A stretch of 64,000 nt of DNA. Source: Effrenium voratum (Eukaryota > Sar > Dinophyceae > Suessiales > Symbiodiniaceae). Below, one piece after another: positions 41,841 through 53,015 of this stretch. Both the position numbers and the translations under genes were made by a program. Under the pieces are notes generated by a model. It was not told the DNA's origin. It saw nothing but the letters and a program-made list of their open reading frames with translations, and did no database searches. Every line of letters begins with the position of its first letter. Positions within the stretch are counted from its first letter, which is position 1. The stretch covers positions 1-64,000 of the forward strand of contig CAUJNA010000527.1 in assembly GCA_963377175.1 (NCBI GenBank), given 5' to 3'.

Positions 41841-43567
41841 AGCGTCAACTAGTCTAGACCATTTTGCCAACCCAGGATTCCACCAGTTACACTTTGCAAA
41901 CTGTTGGTAGATCCGGCATGCGCCCGGGTGGGTTCTCATTTTTTTTGGTTTTAAACGTTTCAGGGAAGTGAAGGTGTCAGTTTTTGTTGAGGGTGCCCTT
42001 TTTTTACAAAAGGGAAACCCAACATGGAAAAGCGCCATTTTTGAGGTCCCTCTATTGCAATTAGGATGGCTTTTGAGATCCTGTCCTAAGAGTCCTTAAT
42101 TGCAAAAGCTCAAATTGGAAATAGCTCCTTAGACACTCTCCTTAGTGGCCCTGCGAAGACTCCTTAGGTACATTTTGAGCCAAATTGTCCTTTTAACCCC
42201 AAAGAACACACACAATTTGGATTTTTTGGAGTGATAGCAGGTTGCCCAAGAGTCCTTCATCTCCCAATGCCAGTCGCCAAGGCGGCCTCGGCAGTGGATC
42301 TGGTGACACGAAGTTTGGTGATGGGCGCCTATCAACAGGCGATGTACCAGGGGACGGCACCGCTGGCTTTCCTCAGGTGGCTGCATTTAAGGGGTCAGAG
42401 TTACTTTTGGGCTGGTTTTGAAATGAGCAGAAGGCGTTGGTGGTTTCCCTTTCAACAATTTAGAGGATCATCTTGAGGATGTCACTTTGGAACCAAGAGG
42501 GATGGGGTTGACTGTGGGGGGATTCGTCATCGCTAGATATGTTCAGTTGTTTGAGACCCGTTGCAACTCCCACAACCAGGCAAGGGTGTAGTACAGACAC
42601 ACACACACACCCTTTTAGAGCTACGGCGGAAAAGATGTCCAAGCCCTGACAAAAATATGTTGCCTGGTTCCCATGCAAGGCAAGCTTGTTTGGAAGTTTG
42701 GACAAATCCTTTTTTCTGCCCACATGAGGCAATATTCATATCAATTCGTTGCTGGATCATGTTTAGTCAGCACCCCCAAGGCGTAGTCTCAGGTGTCATG
42801 CACAACCCTTTGTAGAAAAGGACGCCCCCCAAAAACAACTAGCAATCGTAGAAGCTACCCGACACCTCTGTGTTTGCGAATGCCCCCCTACCAACTTGCA
42901 AGCCAGGATTGGCGTGAGACTGGCTCCCAGGAACAAGCACGCTCAAACATCTGTTTTCGAAGGTCAATAGGGCAAACAACTGGCTCAATCAAGAACATAA
43001 TGTGCAGTTGGCGGAACTCAATATCAAATCGGAATCTTGTGGAGGCAACTGCTCGGCAGTTCTGAGAAAACTCGCGGCCGGCAGCATTTGACCCCTTCCG
43101 CACGTTCGATATGGTACGGAGGCCAAGCCCAACTGGTTCGCTCATAGAGTAGGAACTGTCGCTTGGAAACAGCTGGACGCAGAGCCAATTTTCAACCACC
43201 TCAACTAAAGAATGGAGCAATCAACACAAGTCTAAGTCAAATATCTCATTCTCATTGCAGCACCTCTTTCCTTTTTCGGTTCTTAGAACTATATGACAAA
43301 ACTCAAACCTTGTTTACGTTTTCACTACGAGCTTGTTCCCCTTGCTTATGTCGTAGCGGGTGAAATGGCTGTTGGCGGGTTCCCAATTTGACCACCTGGG
43401 CATCCGTTTCGGGATCGATCCACGTCTCCGGTTCACGAAAACGCAGGCGGGGGATCATCATGGGGCGTGTTGGCAGCTGCATCGCATGCAGCGAGACGGC
43501 GCTGAGCTTCTGAGAAAAACATGCCCTGTGCGCTGCTTTGCGAGAGACGGGTCTCTTGGAGGTTAAT

Positions 43568-43710
43568 GTTGATCCCATACTAATCAACCCCCGTTTATTT
43601 GAACGACAGGGTGCTTCTCCCTGGGTAATTGTGGGGGGTCAGATCACTTTTGGAGGGGCCAACACCACCCCCTATTAATAAACCGGTTGGTTAGTTAATG
43701 TGGGGTCAAC
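43568..43710. mobile_element. Family D TIR element, copy 2
   Basis: 143 bp with ends GTTGATCCCA and TGGGGTCAAC. It shares AATCAACCCC, CACCCCCTATTAATAAA and GGTT with copy 1 and differs in the middle. Confidence 0.75.
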
Positions 43711-44779
43711 GTTAGGGGCTTGTCCAGGTTTTCCAACCCAAAAGGGGGCAAGAACTCACGAACAAAAGGCTAAGGCCCTTCAGGGCCTCTGAGAGCTTTT
43801 CTGGTCGGAACGAGTCAGGGCAACCAGAAATCACCGGGGACTCTGGGCTTTCCGTCCCAGCTCAACGGGGGGGGAATTTTCGCTCAATTTCTTCGAGTCC
43901 ACTGGCTGTCCGCATGCATCCAAACACCAAAAACTGAGAGCCGAGCATTTTCCATGTACAGGGCGCCCGTCACGGCTAAAGATGGGCTTGCAAAGGCGCC
44001 AGAAAGTCTGTTGCTTCAGATGCTCGACCACGACGGTTTGTGCTTGCTTTGAGGGCAGAATGATCGTCTTAGAATATCAGAGTCTTCGAGCAGGGGTTGA
44101 GTCATGCTCTACATGAGGTTGGGCTAAAGTATCAGCTGACGGTGGCAAATGTGGAAGGGACATGTGGGGACTCTCAGCACTCACCAAGTTCCCACAAAAA
44201 CCGGGACGTTCAAGAGTTTTCCCTTGGCCATTACGGGAACCACGTAGTTTGGCAGCCAAACCTTTGGCCCTTTGCTATCATGGTCCCTCGCAAACCCGGA
44301 TCAACCAGATTTCACCACAGAAATTATCGGATCGGGCCTTTCTCGCATCTTACTTCAGAAAGGTATTCGTTTGGTCCGGCTTCCAATGGAGCTGCTGATC
44401 CTGGAGGATTTAATGCCGTGGTTTGACCAACGCAATAAGAAACACTCAGACTCCTGGAGATTCTCCCAGCCTTCCTACATGCTGTGTGTTGGCATGTTGG
44501 TTTGCTACTGGTCAGGCATTTTCTCAGTATTAGTTTGTACTGTTTCAACATTGATTGCGTAGATTAAGTGCAGCATTAGTTTGTGTTTGGCTTCGTACTG
44601 CACATATTTGTAATTAGTGCATATGGCTTCGGCAAAATTGATACCCTTCAACATTGCCAGAGCATGAGTTCGGTTCGCGTGCAGCGTTAGATTCATTTGC
44701 GCATTGGTGAGCATTTGCGTGTCTCTTGCGTACCATATCCTCCCCTTTGGCACATAGAACCAAAAAGGGAAAATATAAG
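43711..44779. other. Non-coding
   Basis: No supported gene or repeat array. Open frames at 44097-44426 (plus) and 43831-44031 (minus) are unremarkable. Confidence 0.35.
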
Positions 44780-45045
44780 GCATATTCTTGAGCAAATGGG
44801 AGGTCTGACCTTTTTTCTGGGAACCCACCTTTGTTGGTGGTTTAAAAGGGGACCCAACAGGAAACCACCGGTTTGGCACGTCCATTTGCTTAAGCGCCCA
44901 AAATTTGAAAATAGTTCCAATGGTAGTAAACTTCATTTAAACCCAACAAGGGAAATATGAGAAATATTCTTAAGCGAATGGAAGGTCTGACCTTGTTTGG
45001 GGGAAGCCCCCCTTTGTTGGTGGTTTAAAGTGGGAACCAAGCCGA
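44780..45045. repeat. Two copies of a ~75-bp repeat, 185 bp apart
   Basis: ATTCTTGAGCAAATGGGAGG, then TCTGACCTTTTTTCTGGG and CCTTTGTTGGTGGTTTAAAA, recur as ATTCTTAAGCGAATGGAAGG, then TCTGACCTTGTTTGGGGG and CCTTTGTTGGTGGTTTAAAG. The left motif matches the terminal repeat of family B, so these may be fused or partial family B relatives. Confidence 0.65.
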
Positions 45046-45223
45046 GAGAAAAGAGTAGAACCCCCCCAACGCTCCCTTTTACGTCGATACGTCGACTTCC
45101 CTTTTACGAGAGGATGTTCAGGTGGGTCAAGAGTGGTCAACCTCTTGGTGCCCATCTTCGGGAGGCTTCCCCCAAAAAAGCGACCGACATCTCCTTCCGA
45201 ACGTTGCCTCAGCTTCGCAGCAT

Positions 45224-45339
45224 GATTGTTGGTGGAAACGTTTTAGATGTTTGCTTGTTGTGGGATCTAGTGGTTGAAATCCAAATCCGCTTCACTGCCA
45301 AAGTTCTTCTATTCTTTTGCTCCCCTTCCAACGTCAACC
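45224..45339. mobile_element. Family C foldback element, copy 3
   Basis: Ends ATTGTTGGTGGAAACG and CCTTCCAACGTCAACC, with middle TAGTGGTTGAAATCCAAATC as in copy 1. Its right flank (45340-45443) is the duplicated segment also seen at 41731-41840. Confidence 0.7.
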
Positions 45340-45444
45340 AAGCAACCCTTATGTGTTCTTTGTTTCCAAGCGGCAGTGCTTCGGAAAGGCGACCTGTAAT
45401 CACCGGGGAAAGACGGGCCCCTGTTTCCGGCCCGGCGAAGTCAC

Positions 45445-45600
45445 GCGGAGGCGGAGTTGGCCCACCTCTGGCTCTGCGCTGGAAGCGCCGGGCTGCGCCA
45501 AGCGCCTTTGGCGCTGCAGCTGCAGCTGCTGGACGCCATGCTGCGGGGCGCCAGCGAGGCGACTGGGGCCGACTGGGCGTACCCAAAGCGAATCGACTGC
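45445..45600 (+). CDS. PPR-like exon fragment 5
   Basis: AELAHLWLCAGSAGLRQAPL then ALQLQLLDAMLRGASEA. The W-x-x-A-g then L-R-Q-A-x-x-L-L-D-A-M pattern fits a PPR-type solenoid but less exactly than fragment 4. GC-rich compared with its flanks. Confidence 0.35.
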
Positions 45601-46544
45601 CGATCAAGTGGAATTTGTTGTTTCCCCGATGTTGGCATTTTGATTAATGAAGGTGCCAAAAGGTGAACTAATTGTTGTTTCCAGGTCCTTTGGGCAAGTG
45701 AGGAGTCAACGTTTGGTACCGTGTTATCTCTGTGTCCTTTACGGATGCTGGCAAACAGCTAAATCCTGGAGGGAAGAACCTCTGAAGACAACGTTAATAT
45801 ACGGAGATTTGGATATGTCCTTATGTTGAGAGTTGCTTTGGGAATTTCCCTGATTTTGAGAACAACCCATATGGCTTGGATTTTCAACAGGGAATCTGCC
45901 AAAAAATGTTGGCACAGTATCCCTTTCAAGTTGTTTAATTGTGCTAGAAAGTGCAGTTGGTGGACAGACATCCCTATGTGAATGATGCCCAACAAGGGAT
46001 CTCCAATCAGAACCTATACCCTCTCAAAATCAAGGGATTGGGACGTTTACTTTTGGTCTCTCTTGACACTTACTGAGACGCCTGAACTTGTGGGTGCAGG
46101 TCAGGTGTGTGTTCGTCTAAAACATTCTCGCCTACTTGTCATGAATCCTTCGAAGGTGGCAAAATGATTGAATGAGCACTGTGGGCCAGGTAGTGCCATT
46201 TTGGGGAACGCCTTTGGTTTGTCTCAACATCAGTCTTCGGTTTTCCGTTCGTTTCCTCTTGGTGGGGCCTTCTGGTTGAGAGGGAAACCACAAGAACAAC
46301 AGCCGTTTTTGAGTCCTGTAGTTTTGAGACCGATCCATCAGCCCTTTTCGCAAGGCACGGAGCAGAATCCTTCACTTGGTTCGCGGGGCACCGGGGTGAC
46401 TATGGGAGAGAACAAGTCGAAAGAAGTGACTTTTGGACGCGTGGCTGGTAGGCCTAGACCTTGCCGCCCAATTCGACCACATAGCGCGCGAGTAGCAGGT
46501 TCCTTTTGAGTCAGTCCTATGCCTTGTGTGATGTTTTCCTGCTC

Positions 46545-46645
46545 GCTTCGAGGAGCTGCTACTCTCCAGCGAGCTGCGCGGCGCTGTGGACGAGCGCCTC
46601 GTACGCGAATCCTATCCTCGGTCTGGGAAAGTTCTGTCGGCCCCG
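46545..46645 (+). CDS. Coding-like fragment, possible PPR-gene exon 6
   Basis: The plus frame reads FEELLLSSELRGAVDERL then VRESYPRSGKVL. It is GC-rich with ordinary composition in an AT-rich surround. The family is not certain. Confidence 0.3.
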
Positions 46646-46649
46646 CGTT

Positions 46650-47879
46650 GCGGCGGTTCTTGGGTTTGCTCACCATGATGACATGATGTCCAGCGCAGGG
46701 TCCCCTATTAAGATTCCCACCCAAATGACGCTACTGAAGGTTCTTTAAGTATGCATCAGAATGACAGAACCTATTCCTGGCTGGGGCGCAACATCTGAAG
46801 TAGGTGTCTGGCAAGAGTCATTATCCTCTTTCCAACACTCCTAGAAGTGGACAGCGAGGGCCGGGGGTTGGGCAACTAGCATCGTCTTGAATATGCCCCT
46901 TGTCCACTTCCATGAGAACTGGAAAGCGGGTGTATGTCTCTTTTTTGGAAGGATCACACATTAGAGTCCTTTCACGCCCTTTGGAAAAAGCTTCCCCATA
47001 GTGGGCAATGTTTGGACGGCAAACTTGATGACCCCTGTGTGGTCTTCAACCAGTTTCTCGTTTTGATCCATGTGCCACCTATCGCGTCCAGTTGAGTTGT
47101 CTTAGGTTTGTAAGCATAGTTTTGTGCACCCGAGCGCCATGTGTTGGCACCTTCTGAAGAATCGTGGATCACCAGTTTGTCAGCCCCACTGTCCATATGG
47201 GCATGTGCCTTTTTGAGAGTAATTATCCAAATGTTGGTTTGAAGGGAAACCGATCCAGTTTGTGGCTCCCGATTTTGCCACGTATTGAGTATTCATGGGG
47301 GAAGCTCGCCTGAACTGTGGGTTCCACCTGCATACACACGTGCACTTTGAAGCAGCAAGACAACACCTATTCCGGTATTCCACGCCATTCTCGGCTGCAA
47401 ATATATGCTGTGTAACCCATTGGTATTTTCTTCAAAGATACCCAATCAAGTGGGGGTAGAATAGTTTGATGTTCAGGACGTGTTCTTGCTTCCTAACTAA
47501 TTCCTTGCTCGCAATCCCCCTGGTTGCGGAGTCAGATAGAAGCTACAGCTCCTCCCTGTACTTGTTATTTTGCCAGTGTCCGCATTTTGCTTTCCATCAT
47601 CTCGTCCATTTAAAACAAGATCTCCCAGAAAGTGGCTGCGGGATTGTTTCAATTTTTGCTGGCCCCTACAGAGTTACCCAGGCTATTGATCCCTTGAACA
47701 ATTGCTTTGCAACCATGGCTACTAGCCACTTGGCTCAGTGTCATCCTTGGCCCCGCTTTGACCCCCATCCTCGGGCCTGAAGGTTTCGACCCCAAATTCA
47801 CTCAGACCATACATGTTTTCAAGACGTCCGGTTCGGCTCAAGATTGAGCCAGGGGACCGCAGGGTTTGGTCTACTTCAT
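46650..47879. other. Non-coding
   Basis: No gene or repeat array recognised in this 1.2-kb stretch. Confidence 0.35.
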
Positions 47880-47984
47880 GGCTGTCGTTGGGAAACATTT
47901 TACATTTTTGCTTATTGTGGTTTAGTGGGATATCCCCACTTAAGTGCTAACATTTATTTGCTAGCTCCCCTTCCAACGCCAACC
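47880..47984. mobile_element. Family C foldback element, copy 4
   Basis: GGCTGTCGTTGGGAAACATT and CCTTCCAACGCCAACC ends, with internal TTTAGTGGGATATCCCCACT. The right flank does not match other copies, so this is an independent insertion. Confidence 0.75.
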
Positions 47985-48134
47985 AAGACTTTGCCATGTA
48001 CTCGTACCAGCTCTTTGAGCCACTATTTTGAAGGTCTCCCAACTTGGCACCGGTTTTCTTTTGGTTTCCTGCCAACAAAGGGAGTCCGAATCGATGTAGC
48101 TACGAATGTTCAATAGGAAGCCACCTTACAAGTT

Positions 48135-48172
48135 GTTGGTGGACATGAATCACCTAAATGATGTCCACCAAA
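48135..48172. mobile_element. Family E short hairpin element, copy 2
   Basis: TTGGTGGACATGAATC and GATGTCCACCAA form a hairpin; compare 12509-12549. A third version, TTGGTGGACAGACATC with GATGCCCAACAA, is at 45957-45995. Confidence 0.5.
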
Positions 48173-48354
48173 GGGTCCCTAGTCAAATTCAGACCTCTCT
48201 TGGAAGGGGAAACTAAATGGAAGCCAACAATTTTGAGGTTTCCCCCATTTTGAGGCAAACCCCATTTGGGGGTTGATCAAAAGGTCTTTTACATGGGATG
48301 ACCATTAGGGAAACTGTGCCAAAAACGATGACGTTCACCACATTAAAAAAGTGA

Positions 48355-48470
48355 GCCATGGTCTGACCTCTCTACTGGAGGACCTAGTTGAGACAAACCC
48401 CCATTTCGAGCCAGGCCCCAACTCTGAAAGCCACGCCCCAAATTGTTGCTCCCCTTCCAAGGTCAACCGC
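48355..48470. mobile_element. Fragments of family A and family C
   Basis: ACCTCTCTACTGGAGGACCTAG at 48366-48387 is the right end of family A, and GCTCCCCTTCCAAGGTCAACC at 48448-48469 is the right end of family C. Both left parts are missing. Confidence 0.6.
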
Positions 48471-49251
48471 GAGATGTTTTTTTTGTTTTCTTGACATTGG
48501 TTCCCCAAATGTCGAGCCACGCCCCAAGTTGTCTGAAGCGATCGCTCGAGGTTTCTGGTGCAGCGCATGGACCTGGACTTTTCGGCCTTGGGCCATTCGG
48601 ACTCGTTGGATCGAGTCGAGCGGTGCCGAGTTGCGGGCCCCTGGCGCGATTTCACGTGCTCAAAGGAATATGTGTGTAAACACTACTGAAAATCAGCCAC
48701 CACTATGTTGGGTTTTTTTCCCTTTTGCTGAAGTGAATCTATCACTACTGGACATAATTTCATGTTTTCCAGGGGGGCGAACGAGCAAATAGAAGCTAGA
48801 GGGTTTCTATACCGCTAGCTTCAGTCGGAGAAACCCCTGCAAGTATAGTTTCCTTCTGGGGAACCCCTAATTAGAGCGGGCCTCCAGATTAATTTGAGGC
48901 TAACATTGGTAGGTAACCAGGGAAATTATGATGTAAAAGAAGGTAACTGGATGCAGTGGGAGATTCATTTGGGTTGGTCCCCCAAATAAAAGCCGCCGCT
49001 GAACACGGGACTTCTTCGTAAGACTGTTTTTTTTTGAAAGAGAGTTGCTGCACTTCCATGTTTGGAGGGTCACTTCGGGTAGGCAAACCAAAGCTTCCGA
49101 CGCTTTCGGGACAGCGGCGAAGTCCGGAGCGCGCCTCAGGTCACATCGGCAGCTAGCTTCGGGAAGAAAGCGCGAGCTGCCGGGATCTTCACTCGGGACA
49201 CTTGACTCCTGGTAGGAAAGTCTGGGAATTGTGTGAATGCTTGGAACCAGA

Positions 49252-49318
49252 GCGAGTGAGTGAGGTGAGGTGAGGTGAGGTGAGGCGACGTGAGGTGAGG
49301 TGAGGTGGGTGGGTGGCG
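49252..49318. repeat. GTGAG pentanucleotide repeat
   Basis: About ten GTGAG units with one GCGAC interruption, ending in GGGTGGGTGG. Confidence 0.9.
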
Positions 49319-49527
49319 AGTGAGGTCAGAGAAGTTCACAAGGGCGTCACATGAGTATATGCAAAACAACACACATGCCTTTTTGCCGGTGGAATTTAGC
49401 CAGAATCTGATTTCAAGCCGTTTGGCTGCTTGATGCGTTACATATTCACAAAGCTGCAGACCAGCATGCTGAAGCTTCAGCACCGCCCATTACATCGTCC
49501 TTGGTGTAATTTGATGATGTTTAATGG

Positions 49528-49644
49528 CTAGGTCTGCCAGTAGTGCCCGTTTTTAACCCCGTTTTTGGGGGAGGGTTCCCCTACTAAAATACACTACAGA
49601 AAAAAAGGGTACCCTTTTTCTAACCTTTGTACTGGAGGACCTAG
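49528..49644. mobile_element. Family A TIR element, copy 2
   Basis: 117 bp from CTAGGTCTGCCAG to CTGGAGGACCTAG, with internal GGGGGAGGGTTCCCCTACTA and tail GGTACCCTTTTTCTAACC. Confidence 0.85.
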
Positions 49645-51040
49645 CTCAAAGCGCTCAAGCTAGTTCTTGGACAATGTCATTGCACATCATGTCAACCAAA
49701 GCATCCAGCCAATGAATACTCATTCCCACATGTCTTTGGGTGCTAACTCGGGAGTCTGGACAAATTCAAAGATGTTCGGTTTCGACCATCTGAATGTGCT
49801 AAGCATCCTTAGACATGCCTATGGCGAACTCCGCGATTGAATGGTAGAGCCAGCCCATTAGGCCCTGCACTTGGGCATCCAATTCCTATTCCCGTTTTGG
49901 AGTCGTGGTTCAAGTTGCGTACACTGGCCCAGCTGCCCAGTGGATTCCGCCCCTGTTTCAACCTCTTTTTGTGGAAGGGTTCCGATTCCTTGAAACTCGA
50001 CCCTTGCCAAAAAAGTGGATTCCGCCCCCTTTTTTTTCCGATGGACATCCACTGAACATTTGAGACAGGATGGTTCCTTGGATGGTCAGTCCCAACGTAA
50101 GTCCTATGGCTAGCGAAGCGACCCCCGTTTACCCCAGCGAATTACTTGGCACCCCGTTGGGCAGCGGATGATGCCCCACACGTATTGCAAGCCGTGGGTG
50201 TCAACACCGTTTTGGGATCCCATTTTGGTTGGTTGCTGAATTCACCAACCATTTTAGGACCTATTTTAGTGGTTGGACTGAGATGTTCACTGGGGGTACG
50301 ATTTGGGTTTTGACCCATGGCCAACTGTCAAGGAACTTGCCGAACTTTTGTGGCCGAGGCTTGGTGCACTTGCTGTTCTTTTGTCGGGCTTTTCGACCCG
50401 CGCCGTACAAAGATGCACGCAGGTATGGAGCCTCCAGAGACCCGCCGCCTGTCAAGCAGAGGCACGGACCACGCGTGCGCTGTGAGTCGACCTTTTGCTC
50501 GGTTCACAGTCACATGGCTGTGGTTGTCAAAACCCAGGAAACCCCTGGTGAACATCAAAATGGTACATGGTTGTTCCACCCCAAAATGGAGGCATAGGCT
50601 ATGACCCACCGCCAAATGTTTACCCATGTAAAACATGTTTGGTCCATGTTCAAGACTCACCTTGTCACCTTTGCGTCTAGAACCTGCTCCATGTTTGACT
50701 GAAGGTTCCAACCCGTTCGCCTTGAACTTCCAGGTCCTTTGGGCGGACTGGTCCAAGGAAAGCCACAGAACAATGGACACCCTCATTCTTTGAGTTCGGC
50801 GTGGGGTAGGCAGCCGAATTCACTGTTTTCCCAGTTCAGCATCCGGACGGTTTTGCTTGGCGCATTTCCCCACTAAAAAAGGAAAATGGAGCCCCAAAAG
50901 ACGGGGGCCTGCTTGTTTTTTTCCAAAGAACACGGGGCGACTGGGTACACGTGTGGTCCATGTCGTTCAGGCGGCAAATCTTCCGCCAGGGCCTCGGGGA
51001 AGAGTCTCCGGAAGTGGGCGGCGGTTAGGCAAATGATCCC
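49645..51040. other. Mostly non-coding; short GC-rich coding-like patch
   Basis: A GC-rich patch at 50385-50490 reads RRTKMHAGMEPPETRRLS on the plus strand, but no family is recognised. The string TTCACTGGGGGTACG, also seen at 39861, lies at 50286. Confidence 0.3.
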
Positions 51041-51141
51041 CAGGTCCCCCTAGGTGCCCTTTCTCATCAACTTTTGGGGGGGGAGGGTTCCCCTACTAGA
51101 CTACAGAAAAAAGTTGGTACCCTTTACTCTGGAGGACCTAG
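51041..51141. mobile_element. Family A TIR element, copy 3
   Basis: 101 bp; the left end (CAGGTCCCCCTAGG) has lost about 10 bp against the consensus, and the right end is CTGGAGGACCTAG. Internal GGGGGAGGGTTCCCCTACTA is kept. Confidence 0.8.
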
Positions 51142-51749
51142 GAACAGAAATCTCATGTTGACGAAACGGGGAAAAGCTTGATCTTGATCTTGATTTTCAG
51201 TACTATTGATGTTCACGCCATTACTATTTTTTGAGGATACCTGTTCGGAGCTGTTTAAATGGACATTCAAAGAGAAAACCACCAATTTGAAAGGTTCCCC
51301 TCTGACACATACACACGTGGGATGCTGTTTCTTGCGCGGTTGTGCCGGCGGTTGGCGGCTTCTCTTTTGGTTTCGCTTGGAAATCGTGAACGGCGGGGTC
51401 CTCTTTATCATTCCCCATTGTACCGATGTCTATTGCTTCTGCCTTGGCCGGGATCAATGACCCCCCTGGCTCTTGAGTAGTCGGAGTGTCCCATTTCAGA
51501 GGCGGGAATGCAACCGCAACTTGCCTTTGCATATTGATGCCGGGATTGCTAGGACCCCTTTTGGCCACATGTTCTCTGTGCTTGCCCAACAGCTACCTCG
51601 CGTGGCCTCTTGAGATCAGGGGTTGATATTGAATTACTCACTGCGCGTTACTCCATCAAGCCCAATGCCCATGCGATCTTGGGTTGCTTGCAAGTTACAA
51701 GCGTGAGGCCTCAGGTCCCACTCCATCAAGTAGTCCGGTTTTCCTCCAA

Positions 51750-51832
51750 CACTTCCATTTGCTTAAGAATATTTGTTATTTTCTCTTGTTGGTTTTAAAG
51801 GGAATCTATCACTACGGCAAATACAAGTAAGG
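51750..51832. mobile_element. Family B element, left part
   Basis: CTTCCATTTGCTTAAGAATA at the left, then GGTTTTAAAGGGAATCTATC and ACTACGGCAAATA. The right terminal repeat is not recognisable. Confidence 0.6.
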
Positions 51833-51907
51833 TCCGGCAGAGCCGGGGGGCGGAAGTTTCAAAGCAGTGAACAACTATAGTTTGGAGAACTGTCCTTGGC
51901 CCCTTGC

Positions 51908-52076
51908 TTCTCTCTCTCTCTCTCTCTTTTTCTCTCTTTCTCTCTTTCTCTCTTTCTCTCTTTCTCTTTCTCTTTCTGTTTCTCTGTCTCTTTCTCTCTC
52001 TTTCTATCTATCTCTCTAGCTATCTCTATATCTGTTTATTGATCTATCTATCTACCCATCTTTCTCTGCACTTAAA
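51908..52076. repeat. CTCTTT/CTAT microsatellite
   Basis: CTCT and CTTT repeats passing into CTAT repeats. Duplicated, with divergence, at 52388-52615. Confidence 0.95.
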
Positions 52077-53015
52077 AGTTGCGATGTTCAATCCCCGAAA
52101 GTTGACTTCGCGTACTACTTTCGTACTTAAAAGTTGCGATTTTCGAGCCCCAGCTGCGAAACTGGACTTCACGTACTACTTTCGTAATTAAAAGTTGCGA
52201 TTTTCGAGCCCCAGCTACGAAAGTGGACTTCGCGTACTACTTTCGTACTAAAAAGTCGCGATTTTCGAGCCCCAGCTGCGAAAGTGGACTTTGCGTACTA
52301 CTTTCGTACTTAAAAGTTGCGATTTTCAAGCCCCGGCTGGCTGCGAAAGTTGACTTCGCGTACTACTTTCGTACTTAAAAGTTGCGATTTATCTATAGAT
52401 CTACCTATCTATCTACCTCTCTATCTCCTATCTATCTATCTACCTCTCTATTTATTTATCTCTCTATCTCTTTATCTATCTAGCTAGTTATTTGTCTATC
52501 TATCTACAAATCTATCTATCTCTGTCTATCTCTGTTTCTCTATCTCTTTCTATCTATTTCTCTAGCTATCTCTATATCTGTTTATTGATCTATCTATCTA
52601 CCCATCTTTCTCTGCACTTAAAAGTTGCGATGTTCAATCCCCGAAAGTTGACTTCGCGTACTACTTTCGTACTTAAAAGTTGCGATTTTCGAGCCCCAGC
52701 TGCGAAACTGGACTTCACGTACTACTTTCGTAGTTAAAAGTTGCGATTTTCGAGCCCCAGCTACGAAAGTGGACTTCGCGTACTACTTTCGTACTAAAAA
52801 GTCGCGATTTTCGAGCCCCAGCTGCGAAAGTGGACTTTGCGTACTACTTTCGTACTTAAAAGTTGCGATTTTCAAGCCCCGGCTGCGAAAGTGGACTTTG
52901 CGCACTACTTTCGTACTTAAAAGTTGCGATTTTCAAGCCCCAGCTGCGAAAGTTGACTTCGCGTACTACTTTCGTACTTAAAAGTTGCGATTTTCGAGCC
53001 CCGGCTGCGAAAGTT
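52077..53015. repeat. 61-bp satellite with a 546-bp duplication
   Basis: The unit starts ACTTAAAAGTTGCGATTTTC, continues GAGCCCCAGCTGCGAAAGTG and ends ACTTCGCGTACTACTTTCGT. Five copies at 52077-52390 and about seven at 52616-53015 are separated by a CTAT tract. The segment from about 52015 to 52325 recurs 546 bp later (52561-52871) nearly unchanged, so the second half arose by duplication. Confidence 0.9.

Noticed and set aside
47820..47850. Second spliced-leader-like string (GGTTCGGCTCAAG) on the plus strand
   Set aside because: There are several mismatches and no coding start follows, so it is most likely chance. A similar weak match near 3300 was also dropped.
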